From Maridesulfovibrio sp. (lineage in GTDB: Bacteria; Desulfobacterota; Desulfovibrionia; Desulfovibrionales; Desulfovibrionaceae): a stretch of 64,000 nt of DNA. Shown here piece after piece: positions 39,761 through 48,600 of this stretch. The stretch lies in NCBI RefSeq assembly GCF_963666665.1, contig NZ_OY762999.1, forward strand, positions 2,609,501 to 2,673,500. Reading direction: 5' to 3'. The stretch's first letter is position 1. Each line of letters starts with the position of its first letter. Below the pieces are notes generated by a model. That model saw only the letters and a list, made by a program, of their open reading frames with translations, was not told the origin of the DNA and searched no databases. A program made the position numbers and the translations under genes.

Positions 39761-41901
39761 TCCGGTTCAATATTCCCCTGTTGATGGGGGCGGTCTTTGC
39801 CGCTTCCATGGGGACCGGAGTTTTCACTTTCACCCTGCCCCTGATGAATCTCGACGAAAAAGCGGGAGGCATGTGGCTGGGCAGCGGTTTTGCGGGGTAT
39901 TTTCTTGCGAAACTGTTAATTGCTCCCCTTTCCGGAAATTACGCCGATACACACGGCAGTTCCAAACCATTGCTTATCTCCTGCGGATTGGCCTTCCTGC
40001 TTCCATTGCTTTATCTTCTCCACCCGGCCATCGAAACACTTTACGCGATCCAATTCATCCTCGGAATCTGCGCCGGAACAGTGCGTACGGTAAGCATGGC
40101 CGCCATCGGTGCCTCCTTGGGCGGAGACAAGCTTTCCTCCCGTTTTGCAATACTTTCGGCAGTGATGAACTCTTCCTTCCTGCTCGGCCCATTGCTGGGA
40201 GGCCTATTATATATAGATAAGGATTACCTGCCTGTACTGGGAGCCATGTCCGCCTTCATGGGACTTGCCTTCATAATTTTCTCACTATGCACCAAGCACT
40301 TCCCCACCCATACGGTAGAACAGGATTCAGCTGGGGACATAACCCCACGCCGGTTCCTGAGCATCATGACTGCCCTTTTCGGACGGGGAATGGGTATAGG
40401 CAGCATGATCGCCTTTTATCCGGTGCTGCTTAAGTCTGCCCTGCAGCTAAGCCCCGGCAGTACGGCATTACTCTTTTCCATTCCAAGCCTGACTACAGTT
40501 TTGCTGCTGCCCATTCTTGGAAAGCTGCTGGCCGGATTTGAACGCAGACTGACAACCTCTGCCGGCATGCTCATAAGTGCGTTGGCCCTCTATATTCTCG
40601 GAGGTTGCTCTACGATTCCCGGCTTTATGTTTACCGGAATCCTCTCCGGCATAGGTGCTGCCATCTCAATGCCTGCATCAATGGCTATATGCTCGGAACT
40701 AGGCTGTGCAAAAGGCAGGGCTTTAGGCTTAGCCAACATGGCAGCAAATATCGGATTTATGGCCGGACCTCTTTTCTGCGGGATGATGGTAAGTGCCAGC
40801 GGTCAAATAAGCACTCCCTTCAGACTAACGTCCATAATCGGAGCCGTAAGCTCCCTCTTCATATTATATGAAGGTCTGAACCGGAAAGGATTCAAGAAAT
40901 CCGGCCTTGCCGTCATCATAATCAGCGCATTGAGCCTACTCACTCTTGTTCCGTATAGCCTAAAACAAAACCACCTCCCGCAAATCTACCGCTACAGTGA
41001 CGTCGCCATGGGAACCGTTGTCAACTTGACCATCCCCGGCGGAGACAATTCAGCTACTCGAAAAACCGCCAAAGAAACCGTTGCCATAATGCACCACCTG
41101 CAAAAGGACCTCGACCACCGCAACAAAAGAGGTTCCGTAGGCAGGATCAACCATGAATCCGGCAGAAAATCCGTGCGGGTATCGGACAAGGCGTTTGCAA
41201 CCATCAAACGCGGCCTTGAAATCAGTGAAAAATCCGGCGGAAGTTTCGACATAACGATCGGTGCCATTACCACCACCCCGTTTTACTACGCCTTGGATAA
41301 AAGCCGCTTTGCCGGACATAAAGACCTGATTAATTACAGGCTGCTGGAAATTGATCCCTCTGAAAACAGGATCTACCTGCCCAAAAAAGGCATGGCCCTC
41401 GATCTGGGCGGCCTTGCCAAGGGGACTATCATTGATGCTGCCGCGAATCACCTGAAATCTTCCGGTATCAAGACCGCCATGGTCGAAGCCGGAGGAGATT
41501 TCATGGTCTTCGGTGAACGGGAATGGACCATCGGCATCCGCAATCCACGCGGAGAAGGAATCATCGGACACATCAAGGTAAAAAACAGTGCTGTCTGCGG
41601 ATCCGGTGATTATTATCAATTCATCACCCCGGTATCCAAGGATGACAAAGCCCGTAAACATCACATTTTCGACCCGGCACTGCTGCAATCATCCGCTGAA
41701 AGTATCGCCACGACTACCGTGGCCCCTGATGCTGAAACAGCCGATGCCTTGGCAACAACCGTATTCATCATGGGGCCAAAAAAAGGGACTGAATTTATTA
41801 AAAAACACTTCCCAGACTGCTCGGCTATGTGGATTCTGCCTGACATGAGCATCGTGACCACAAAAAACTTCCCTTCTATTGTTTTAAACAAACGTCAATA
41901 A
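39724..41901 (+). CDS. Fusion of MFS transporter and ApbE-type FAD:protein FMN transferase
   Basis: A 725-residue protein. Residues 15-385 form an MFS-like 12-helix transporter. An extra hydrophobic helix (about 393-411) leads into an ApbE domain (about 421-720) with all its signature patterns: AMGTVVNLT (428-436), DLGGLAKG (560-567), EAGGDF (588-593), HHIFDP (646-651) and DAETADALATTVF (669-681). ApbE attaches FMN to threonine in exported redox proteins and needs Mg. The 13th helix would put this domain in the periplasm, where ApbE normally works. The transported substrate is unknown. The gene starts inside tetR, with no strong Shine-Dalgarno visible, so it depends on coupling. Confidence 0.88.
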   Translation: MQIHNSKLSQNLIRFNIPLLMGAVFAASMGTGVFTFTLPLMNLDEKAGGMWLGSGFAGYFLAKLLIAPLSGNYADTHGSSKPLLISCGLAFLLPLLYLLHPAIETLYAIQFILGICAGTVRTVSMAAIGASLGGDKLSSRFAILSAVMNSSFLLGPLLGGLLYIDKDYLPVLGAMSAFMGLAFIIFSLCTKHFPTHTVEQDSAGDITPRRFLSIMTALFGRGMGIGSMIAFYPVLLKSALQLSPGSTALLFSIPSLTTVLLLPILGKLLAGFERRLTTSAGMLISALALYILGGCSTIPGFMFTGILSGIGAAISMPASMAICSELGCAKGRALGLANMAANIGFMAGPLFCGMMVSASGQISTPFRLTSIIGAVSSLFILYEGLNRKGFKKSGLAVIIISALSLLTLVPYSLKQNHLPQIYRYSDVAMGTVVNLTIPGGDNSATRKTAKETVAIMHHLQKDLDHRNKRGSVGRINHESGRKSVRVSDKAFATIKRGLEISEKSGGSFDITIGAITTTPFYYALDKSRFAGHKDLINYRLLEIDPSENRIYLPKKGMALDLGGLAKGTIIDAAANHLKSSGIKTAMVEAGGDFMVFGEREWTIGIRNPRGEGIIGHIKVKNSAVCGSGDYYQFITPVSKDDKARKHHIFDPALLQSSAESIATTTVAPDAETADALATTVFIMGPKKGTEFIKKHFPDCSAMWILPDMSIVTTKNFPSIVLNKRQ

Positions 41902-41980
41902 TATTAAATAATTAAACAAACCAAAGCAGACTTATCCAATTAATTATTCACAAAAAATAGAATTTTATTTAAAATAACCC

Positions 41981-42009
41981 TTGACCTTAAGATGGTTTCT
42001 CCATAGAAC
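41981..42009 (+). promoter_or_regulatory. Promoter of tRNA-Arg copy 1
   Basis: TTGACC (41981-41986), a 17-bp spacer and TAGAAC (42004-42009), ending 12 bp before the tRNA. Confidence 0.7.
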
Positions 42010-42021
42010 CCTCTTCAACGC

Positions 42022-42098
42022 GCGCCTGTAGCTCAGCTGGATAGAGTGCCGGACTACGAATCCGTAGGTCAGAGGTTCGAATCCTCTCAGGCGCGCCA
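42022..42098 (+). tRNA. tRNA-Arg (anticodon ACG), copy 1
   Basis: A 77-nt cloverleaf: acceptor GCGCCTG pairs with CAGGCGC, discriminator G and encoded CCA. The D-arm AGCTCAGCTGGATAGAGTG is standard, the anticodon loop is CTACGAA (anticodon ACG) and the T-loop is GGTTCGAATCC. It reads the CGN arginine codons after inosine modification. The identical second copy lies 190 bp downstream. Confidence 0.96.
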
Positions 42099-42110
42099 CT
42101 TAGAAAAATC

Positions 42111-42143
42111 AAATGGTTACGATCAAAATCGTGGCCATTTTTT
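42111..42143 (+). terminator. Terminator of tRNA-Arg copy 1
   Basis: AATGGTTACGAT pairs with ATCGTGGCCATT (with GU/mismatch positions) and a T6 run follows. Confidence 0.8.
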
Positions 42144-42245
42144 GATTTAAAGTTCTTTGAAAAGTCGTTTATTTTCCTCATACGAATTGAGTTCCGTTTT
42201 CAACGTGAGCAGCAAAAACTTTTTTTAATTTTTTAATTTTTTTGC

Positions 42246-42274
42246 TTGACGATTCTAAGGAATACACATAAACA
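42246..42274 (+). promoter_or_regulatory. Promoter of tRNA-Arg copy 2
   Basis: TTGACG, a 17-bp spacer and TAAACA, ending 14 bp before the tRNA. The sequence differs from the copy 1 promoter. Confidence 0.65.
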
Positions 42275-42288
42275 CTTCTTCTCGACGC

Positions 42289-42365
42289 GCGCCTGTAGCT
42301 CAGCTGGATAGAGTGCCGGACTACGAATCCGTAGGTCAGAGGTTCGAATCCTCTCAGGCGCGCCA
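42289..42365 (+). tRNA. tRNA-Arg (anticodon ACG), copy 2
   Basis: Identical in sequence to the copy at 42022-42098, with CCA encoded. It has its own promoter and terminator, and the tRNA-proximal downstream flank is related to that of copy 1. Confidence 0.96.
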
Positions 42366-42378
42366 CTTAAAGAATTCA

Positions 42379-42412
42379 AAGGGTTACGATCAAATGATCG
42401 TAACCCTTTTTT
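42379..42412 (+). terminator. Terminator of tRNA-Arg copy 2
   Basis: AAGGGTTACGAT pairs perfectly with ATCGTAACCCTT and T residues follow. Confidence 0.9.
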
Positions 42413-42498
42413 CTTTCCCGCCCAATAAAATATATTTTTTATATACTGAATTACAATACTCCCTTGTCCCGCTCCTTGAGCAATGATATCGTTTTAAA

Positions 42499-44982
42499 AT
42501 GAAGGCTCCACTTCTGTACTGCATAAAAAATTTGAACCTGAACCCAATAAAAAACGATATTGCAATGAAAAGTATAGTCACCATACTCTCACGATCCATA
42601 TTGACTCTGTGCTTCTCGTCGATCCTCATTTTTGGAGGTCTCACCGTGTATTACATGGTCTCCAGCTACCAAGAGGAATTGCAGGAAGCCGAGGCTGAAA
42701 TAATGGGCAGTATTCAGGAATCACTGAAAAAAGACGTTTTCAGAATTCAGGACTATATCAAATTCAGCCGAAATACGGCCAGAAGTACAAGCCTTACCAG
42801 TGTCAAGAATTCCATATTGGAAGCACACAGCCTGGCAATGAAACTCTACGGAACATACAAAAATTCCATGGCCGAGAAAGAGCTTAAACAACTAATTAAA
42901 ACAACTCTGGCGGCCATGATTTACGACTATGACGATTCTTACCTATTCATCATCAGTATGGACGGAGTCTTGGAGCTGCATACCGACGCACCGGATACTA
43001 CAGGTCAAAATGTACTGAACTCCAAGACTTCCGACAGCAGGTATATCCTTAAGGAAATGATCAGCCTCGCTGCTAAACGCGGGGAAGGCTATATTGATTA
43101 CCTGTGGCCCAAACCCGGGCGCTCCGACTTATCATATGAAAAGACATCATACATAAAGCTCTTTAAACCGTATCAGTGGGTGCTTGGAACCGGAAGTTAT
43201 CAGGACACAATAACAAAGCATACCCAAGACCTTGTCCTGAGACGACTGAATAAATTGAATGCTAACGGTAATGAGTATTTCGCAGGTTCCCTGAAAGGGA
43301 CCTCTCTGCTTGGAGAAAACAAAGGTCGAAATATTATGGAGCTAAAGAGCTCCGACGGCATTTTCATCGTTCAGGAATTTATCAAGAAAGCAAAACTGGG
43401 CGGGGGATTTATTACCTACAAAAGCCCCTCAATATCGTCAGGCTTCAAGACATACAAAAAAATGAGCTATTGCGCAGCTGTTCCGGGCTGGGATTGGGTT
43501 ATCGGAGCGAATGTAAATATTGAGAGATTGGAAGGAAAGCTTCAGCAAAGAAAAGCACAACTCTGGGATAGTCTTTTACTGCACATTGCTGCAGTAATAA
43601 GCCTCATTGTTCTTTTTTCATTGATAACCCTGTTCTTTGCAGGACAATTCAAAAGGGTCTTAACTGAAAACTTCAATTCATTTGAAAACTTCTTTCGCAA
43701 AGGGACAAATTCGACCGTTAAAATTGACCGGACAAAAATCGATTTCACTGAATTCGACAATATGGCTGCACTGGCCAATAACATGATCGACAGCAGAGAA
43801 TCGGCCAAGAGTGAGCTGCTCAAATCGGAAATAACATACCGTGAAATATTCAATGCTACTAAAGACGCCATTGCCGTTATGGACATTCAAAAGAGGGTCT
43901 TCACCGACGTCAATCAGACATTTCTGGACTTCTTCGGCATGGAAAGAACCGAGTCTATTGGTATGAGTCCTGAATTAATCAGTTTTAACAGCCCTCCCTA
44001 TGACAATAAATATGCGGCTGAACTTTTCAACAAGGCTCTCTCCGGAGAATCTGTTCACTTTGAATGGATGGTTAAGAAAAAAACAGGAGAACCGTTCTGG
44101 ACCGACAACCTTGCACGGGTGGCAACAATTGGTGGCCAGAAAAGACTGCTTATCGTAATGCGTGACATCACCGAACGCAGGAAAATGCAGAAAATTATGG
44201 TCCAGAATGAAAAGATGATGTCCATCGGCGGTCTGGCTGCAGGAATGGCCCATGAAATCAACAACCCACTGGGGATCATCATGCAGGTCACCCAGAATAT
44301 CATTCGCCGCACTTCCCCGACGTTGAAGAGCAATCTTCCGGTTGCGGAAAAATGCAACATAGATCTGGATAACCTGCGAAACTACATGGACAAAAGAGGA
44401 ATCAACGAATACCTCCGCAGTATTCAGGAAGCAGGTACCCGTGCGGCTGCCATAGTAAAATCCATGCTGGAGTTCAGCCGCAAAAGTAATTCTTCAAAAT
44501 CTTCCGGTAGGATTGAGCCTGTGATAGAAACAGCTCTATCGCTGGCGGCAAACGATTATGATTTCAAGAAAAAATATGACTTTAAAACGATTAAAATCAT
44601 CCGCGATTTTAATTCATCACCAATGTTTAATTTCACGGAGATGGAAATCAGTCAGGTAATCCTCAACCTGATAAAAAATGCGGCTCAGGCTCTTGTGGAA
44701 GAAAAAAACACCAACAAGATACCGACCATAACCATCCGAACATCTTCAGATGAAAAATTTGTACGGGTGGAAATAGAGGATAACGGCCCCGGAATTCCAC
44801 ACGAAGATCTTAAAAAGATTTTTGAGCCTTTCTATTCCACGAAAGGACCGGGAATCGGAACCGGACTGGGATTGTCAGTATCCTACTACATCATAACCCA
44901 TAATCATGGGGGAACGATCACAGCTGACTCCAACCCCGGCGAAGGGACCAGATTCACTATTTCCTTGCCCATATTGACTTAA
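42499..44982 (+). CDS. Membrane sensor histidine kinase (double Cache, PAS, HisKA, HATPase)
   Basis: An 827-residue inner-membrane sensor. TM1 lies at about 28-52. The periplasmic part (53-350) holds two Cache-type modules, the first with GYIDYLWPKPG and YIKLFKPYQWVLGTGSY, the second with YCAAVPGWDWVIGANV. TM2 is at about 357-378, a PAS domain spans about 440-560, the phospho-histidine is in GMAHEINNPLG (about 583), and the ATPase has NLIKNAAQAL, DNGPGIP and GTGLGLSVS. It probably senses a small extracellular ligand. No response regulator is adjacent. The start is uncertain: ATG 42499 and ATG 42565 both lack a good Shine-Dalgarno. Confidence 0.92.
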   Translation: MKAPLLYCIKNLNLNPIKNDIAMKSIVTILSRSILTLCFSSILIFGGLTVYYMVSSYQEELQEAEAEIMGSIQESLKKDVFRIQDYIKFSRNTARSTSLTSVKNSILEAHSLAMKLYGTYKNSMAEKELKQLIKTTLAAMIYDYDDSYLFIISMDGVLELHTDAPDTTGQNVLNSKTSDSRYILKEMISLAAKRGEGYIDYLWPKPGRSDLSYEKTSYIKLFKPYQWVLGTGSYQDTITKHTQDLVLRRLNKLNANGNEYFAGSLKGTSLLGENKGRNIMELKSSDGIFIVQEFIKKAKLGGGFITYKSPSISSGFKTYKKMSYCAAVPGWDWVIGANVNIERLEGKLQQRKAQLWDSLLLHIAAVISLIVLFSLITLFFAGQFKRVLTENFNSFENFFRKGTNSTVKIDRTKIDFTEFDNMAALANNMIDSRESAKSELLKSEITYREIFNATKDAIAVMDIQKRVFTDVNQTFLDFFGMERTESIGMSPELISFNSPPYDNKYAAELFNKALSGESVHFEWMVKKKTGEPFWTDNLARVATIGGQKRLLIVMRDITERRKMQKIMVQNEKMMSIGGLAAGMAHEINNPLGIIMQVTQNIIRRTSPTLKSNLPVAEKCNIDLDNLRNYMDKRGINEYLRSIQEAGTRAAAIVKSMLEFSRKSNSSKSSGRIEPVIETALSLAANDYDFKKKYDFKTIKIIRDFNSSPMFNFTEMEISQVILNLIKNAAQALVEEKNTNKIPTITIRTSSDEKFVRVEIEDNGPGIPHEDLKKIFEPFYSTKGPGIGTGLGLSVSYYIITHNHGGTITADSNPGEGTRFTISLPILT

Positions 44983-44984
44983 AT

Positions 44985-45392
44985 CTACTTCGCTCCTTCA
45001 AGCAGTATATCGGCATAAATCTGGCTCTTGCTTTTACCCAGATCCGGGAGATATTCATCACCTGCAATCAATGTCCAGACCAACCTGGTCACTCTTGCAG
45101 GAGCTACATCCGTATAGGTATTACCACCCTGAAGGAGTTTCTCCCGTAAAACACGGGAAACATTCTGATCTCCGGTAAGGTCGAATATGATATCGATGCC
45201 TACGCCTAAATTAACGATGTCGTTCAACTCCATTACCGGGACATTATCCTCTTCAGCCATTTTTCGGCCCGGAGTATCACACATTTCACAGACAGCCTTA
45301 ACTGTCATTTCGCAGTCGCTGGACAAAGCTTTCTTCAAAAAGGCAGCGCCAATTCTCCCCAGACCGATAATCGCAATATTATGATTTTCCAA
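44985..45392 (-). CDS. Small Rossmann-fold protein resembling the NAD(P)-binding part of homoserine dehydrogenase
   Basis: A 135-residue protein consisting mainly of one dinucleotide-binding domain: HNIAIIGLGRIGAAFLKKAL (GxGxxG) at the N-terminus, a central ELNDIVNLGVGIDIIFDLTG strand-loop and a C-terminal helix. I start it at TTG 45392, because GGAG lies 6 nt upstream and the frame then begins directly before the Rossmann strand. It lacks any catalytic domain, so it may sense NAD(P) or act with a partner. It ends 2 bp after the convergent histidine kinase stop. Confidence 0.7.
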   Translation of the reverse strand: MENHNIAIIGLGRIGAAFLKKALSSDCEMTVKAVCEMCDTPGRKMAEEDNVPVMELNDIVNLGVGIDIIFDLTGDQNVSRVLREKLLQGGNTYTDVAPARVTRLVWTLIAGDEYLPDLGKSKSQIYADILLEGAK

Positions 45393-45622
45393 AACTGACT
45401 CCAATTACTAGACCTAAGGTTTATATTTAATTTTTCATATAACTATACATAGTTGCCAACATCTTGCAAACACCTAAGACTAAAGAGGCAAATCCATAAA
45501 AAACATGTTATTAATATTAAGTACGCCAGTTTTCCTACGATGACTGCGAATAAAAAAAATGGCATCATCTGCCCGGTTATCAAACGCTATTTCATAAATT
45601 TTATATAAACGAGGATTTCACC

Positions 45623-48600
45623 ATGGACAGAGGACCGACCCCGTTCAAAGACAAAAAAAATATCATCATCGCCCTGCTGCTCATGATATGCGCCATTCAA
45701 GCGGCAGGACTGCTTAAAACCAAACACGACTCCGTCTCCGCAAGGATGATCTCCGGCGAAGGAGTTAAAGTAACTGACGTCAGCCTCGACAGTCAGGGAT
45801 ATTCACAATTACTGCTGGCTTTTGACATGCCCATAGGACCGGAAGCCCCCTCCTATGCCCTGAAAAAAATCCCGGCCGTCATCAGCCCGGAAGTTAAAGG
45901 TGAATGGCGCTGGATCAACCCCTATGCCCTGCGCTTTACCGCCGATCCTGCATTTAAAGGCGACACCCGCTTTACCATTGAACTTAAGCCGGAAAATTTT
46001 CTATTGAAAGGTCAGGTTCTTACCGGAGAAAAAACATTCACCGTGCAGACCGGCAGTTTCGGAGTGAAAGAGATCGAACTGCGCAACGAGCCTGTCGCAG
46101 GCCAAGGGCGCAAGGTTCGCATCGAAGGAAATATCAATTTCAGCAACTATGTAACTCCCGAGAACACACTCAAAAACATTTCCCTGACCGGACCTGACGG
46201 CAAGGAAATCCCCTTAAGCATCACCACCAATTACGATGATTACTATCAACATTTTGTGAGTGCACCGGTTGAAAAAGAGGTCGCACCCAAGACATACGTA
46301 TTGAAAATCAGCAAAGACCTGCCCGACGGGCGTGGAGCCATGGTTCTGGGCAAAGACTATGAGAAGAAAATAGAAGTGGTCTTCGATCCTGTGCTCGGCT
46401 ATTCCGGGTACAATGCGGCCAGTTCCCTTGCCGGTGGACGGGTAGAACTCGGCTTTTCCAGTCCGGTCATTCCTGCACAGGGACTTGAAATGCTGAGCAT
46501 CAAGCCCGCTATCAATCTTTCAGCTGCCGCATCCGGAAAAAAGCTGATTCTTTCCGGCCCGTTCAAGCCGGGTAAGAAATACTCCGTCACCCTCAAAAAA
46601 GGACTGACCGCAGCTGACGGTGCCTTACTTGAAGAAACCATTACTGAAAACATCATCATCCCGGACATTGAACCGACTGCCGACTTTTCCTCCGCTGGGA
46701 TGTTCCTTTCTGAATCAGGGTACAAAACCCTCGGCATTGAGACCGTCAACACCCGCGATGTAGACGTCACTGTTGACCGGGTATTCCCCAACAACCTGTT
46801 TTCACTTTTCACCCATTACGGCTACATGGCCTTTGATCCCAACACTTATGGCGGCGGAATCTCCGCAGCATTGGGCAATCGCATTTTTTCTGGAAAAATC
46901 AAAACTTCCGGCAAAAAGAACTCGAAGACAACCACTCCCCTGTCTGTGAAAAGCTTCATTGCCGAGGGAGGCAAAGGGCTTTACCGCATCGGAGCAATGG
47001 TTCCCGGCAAGGGAATGGGCGTTCAGCGCTGGGTCATGATCACCGATCTCGGTATAGTTGCAAAGCAAGGAGATGAAGAAACTCTGTTCTGGATTTCTTC
47101 ACTTTCAGACCTCAAACCCGTTGTTGACGCTAAAGTTCAGCTGATCAGCAACCGCAATCAGATCATGGGTTCCGGGACCACCAATTCCCGGGGAATACTG
47201 GTGCTTAAGAACAAAGACATGCGTAAGGACCTCGGCCGTGCATACATGGCTGTGGTCACCCGTAAGAACGACATGACCTTCATGCTCATGGACCGTTTCG
47301 CCACCGACCGCTCCGGTCTTGATATTGCCGGACAGCGGCTATCTCCCAAAGGACTGACCGCCTATACCTACGGTGAACGTAATCTCTACCGTCCCAGCGA
47401 AACCGTCAAAGGTGTGGCCGTAGTCCGCGACCGCAACCTTAAGCCGCCCAAGAAAATGCCAGTGGTGTTAGTATATTCCGACCAGCGCGGACGTGAACTT
47501 TTCCGCCGCACCGTCCATACCGATAACCAAGGCATGGTTGAATTCAAACGGGCCATCCCGGCCTACTCTCCCACCGGACAGTTCAACATCAAACTGCTTG
47601 CCGGTAAGGAACGTATCGGCGATTTCCGCTATTCTGTGGAAGATTTCATGCCGGACCGCATCAGCGCGGAAATCCTTACCTCCAAGCCCGCTTCGGTTGG
47701 TCAGAAGCTTAATTTTGAAGTGGAAGGACGATACTTATTCGGTCCCCCGGCAGAAGACCTTCCGGTATCTGCAAGGGTAATGCTTGAACCTGCTGAGTTC
47801 ACTCCAGAAGGGTATGAGAACTACCGCTTCAACACCGATAAAAGTTCTTTCAAGCCCCGTGAAATTCTAAAAACTGACGCAAAGCTTGATGAATCAGGTA
47901 AATTCTCATTCAGCACGGACATCCCGGCAAGCATCAAGTCAGACTCCGCCATTCAGGCCAGAATGACCGCACGGGTAAGCGAAACCGGAGGACGCGGAGT
48001 CACAGCTTCAAAGATCAATCCGGTGCTTATCTCCAAGTTCTATCCCGGTCTGAAAATAATGGACAAACAGGGCTATGAACAGGGTGAATCCGTAAAACTT
48101 GATTACGTAACCCTGACCCCGAACGGAGAAAAGACCGTAGCCGGAAAACTGCTTATGAAGCTCTACCGCGACCGCTGGCAGACCATTGTCCGCGCCACTC
48201 CGTCCGGTTCATATAAGTACGTTACCGAGCGCGATCCGCAGTTGCTGGAAACCCGCGAAATTTCCGCAAATGATGCGCAAGGTTCATTCAAGGTCAGCCC
48301 GCCGGAATTCGGCAGCTACCGGATAATTCTCAGCGATCCCGAATCAGGGGTTTCAGCACAGGCTGATTTCTTCTGCGGCGGCTGGGGCTATTCCCCTTGG
48401 GCCTTGGAAAACCCGGCCCGCCTTGAAATCATCCCCACCCGCAAAGGTGATTACAAACCCGGAGAAATGGCTGAATACCAGATCCGCACTCCCTTTGCTG
48501 GGCGTATGATGGTTGCCATCGAAGACAATTCCATCCGCTGGACCAAAGAACTTGAAGTGAAAGGCAACACAGCCAGCATCAAGGTTCCGGTCCAAAAAGG

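Noticed and set aside
41987..42366. Two minus-strand ORFs across the tRNA-Arg genes, with peptide patterns such as IRTSDLRIRSPALY and FEPLTYGFVV
   Set aside because: They are the well-known false proteins produced by translating tRNA genes on the opposite strand.
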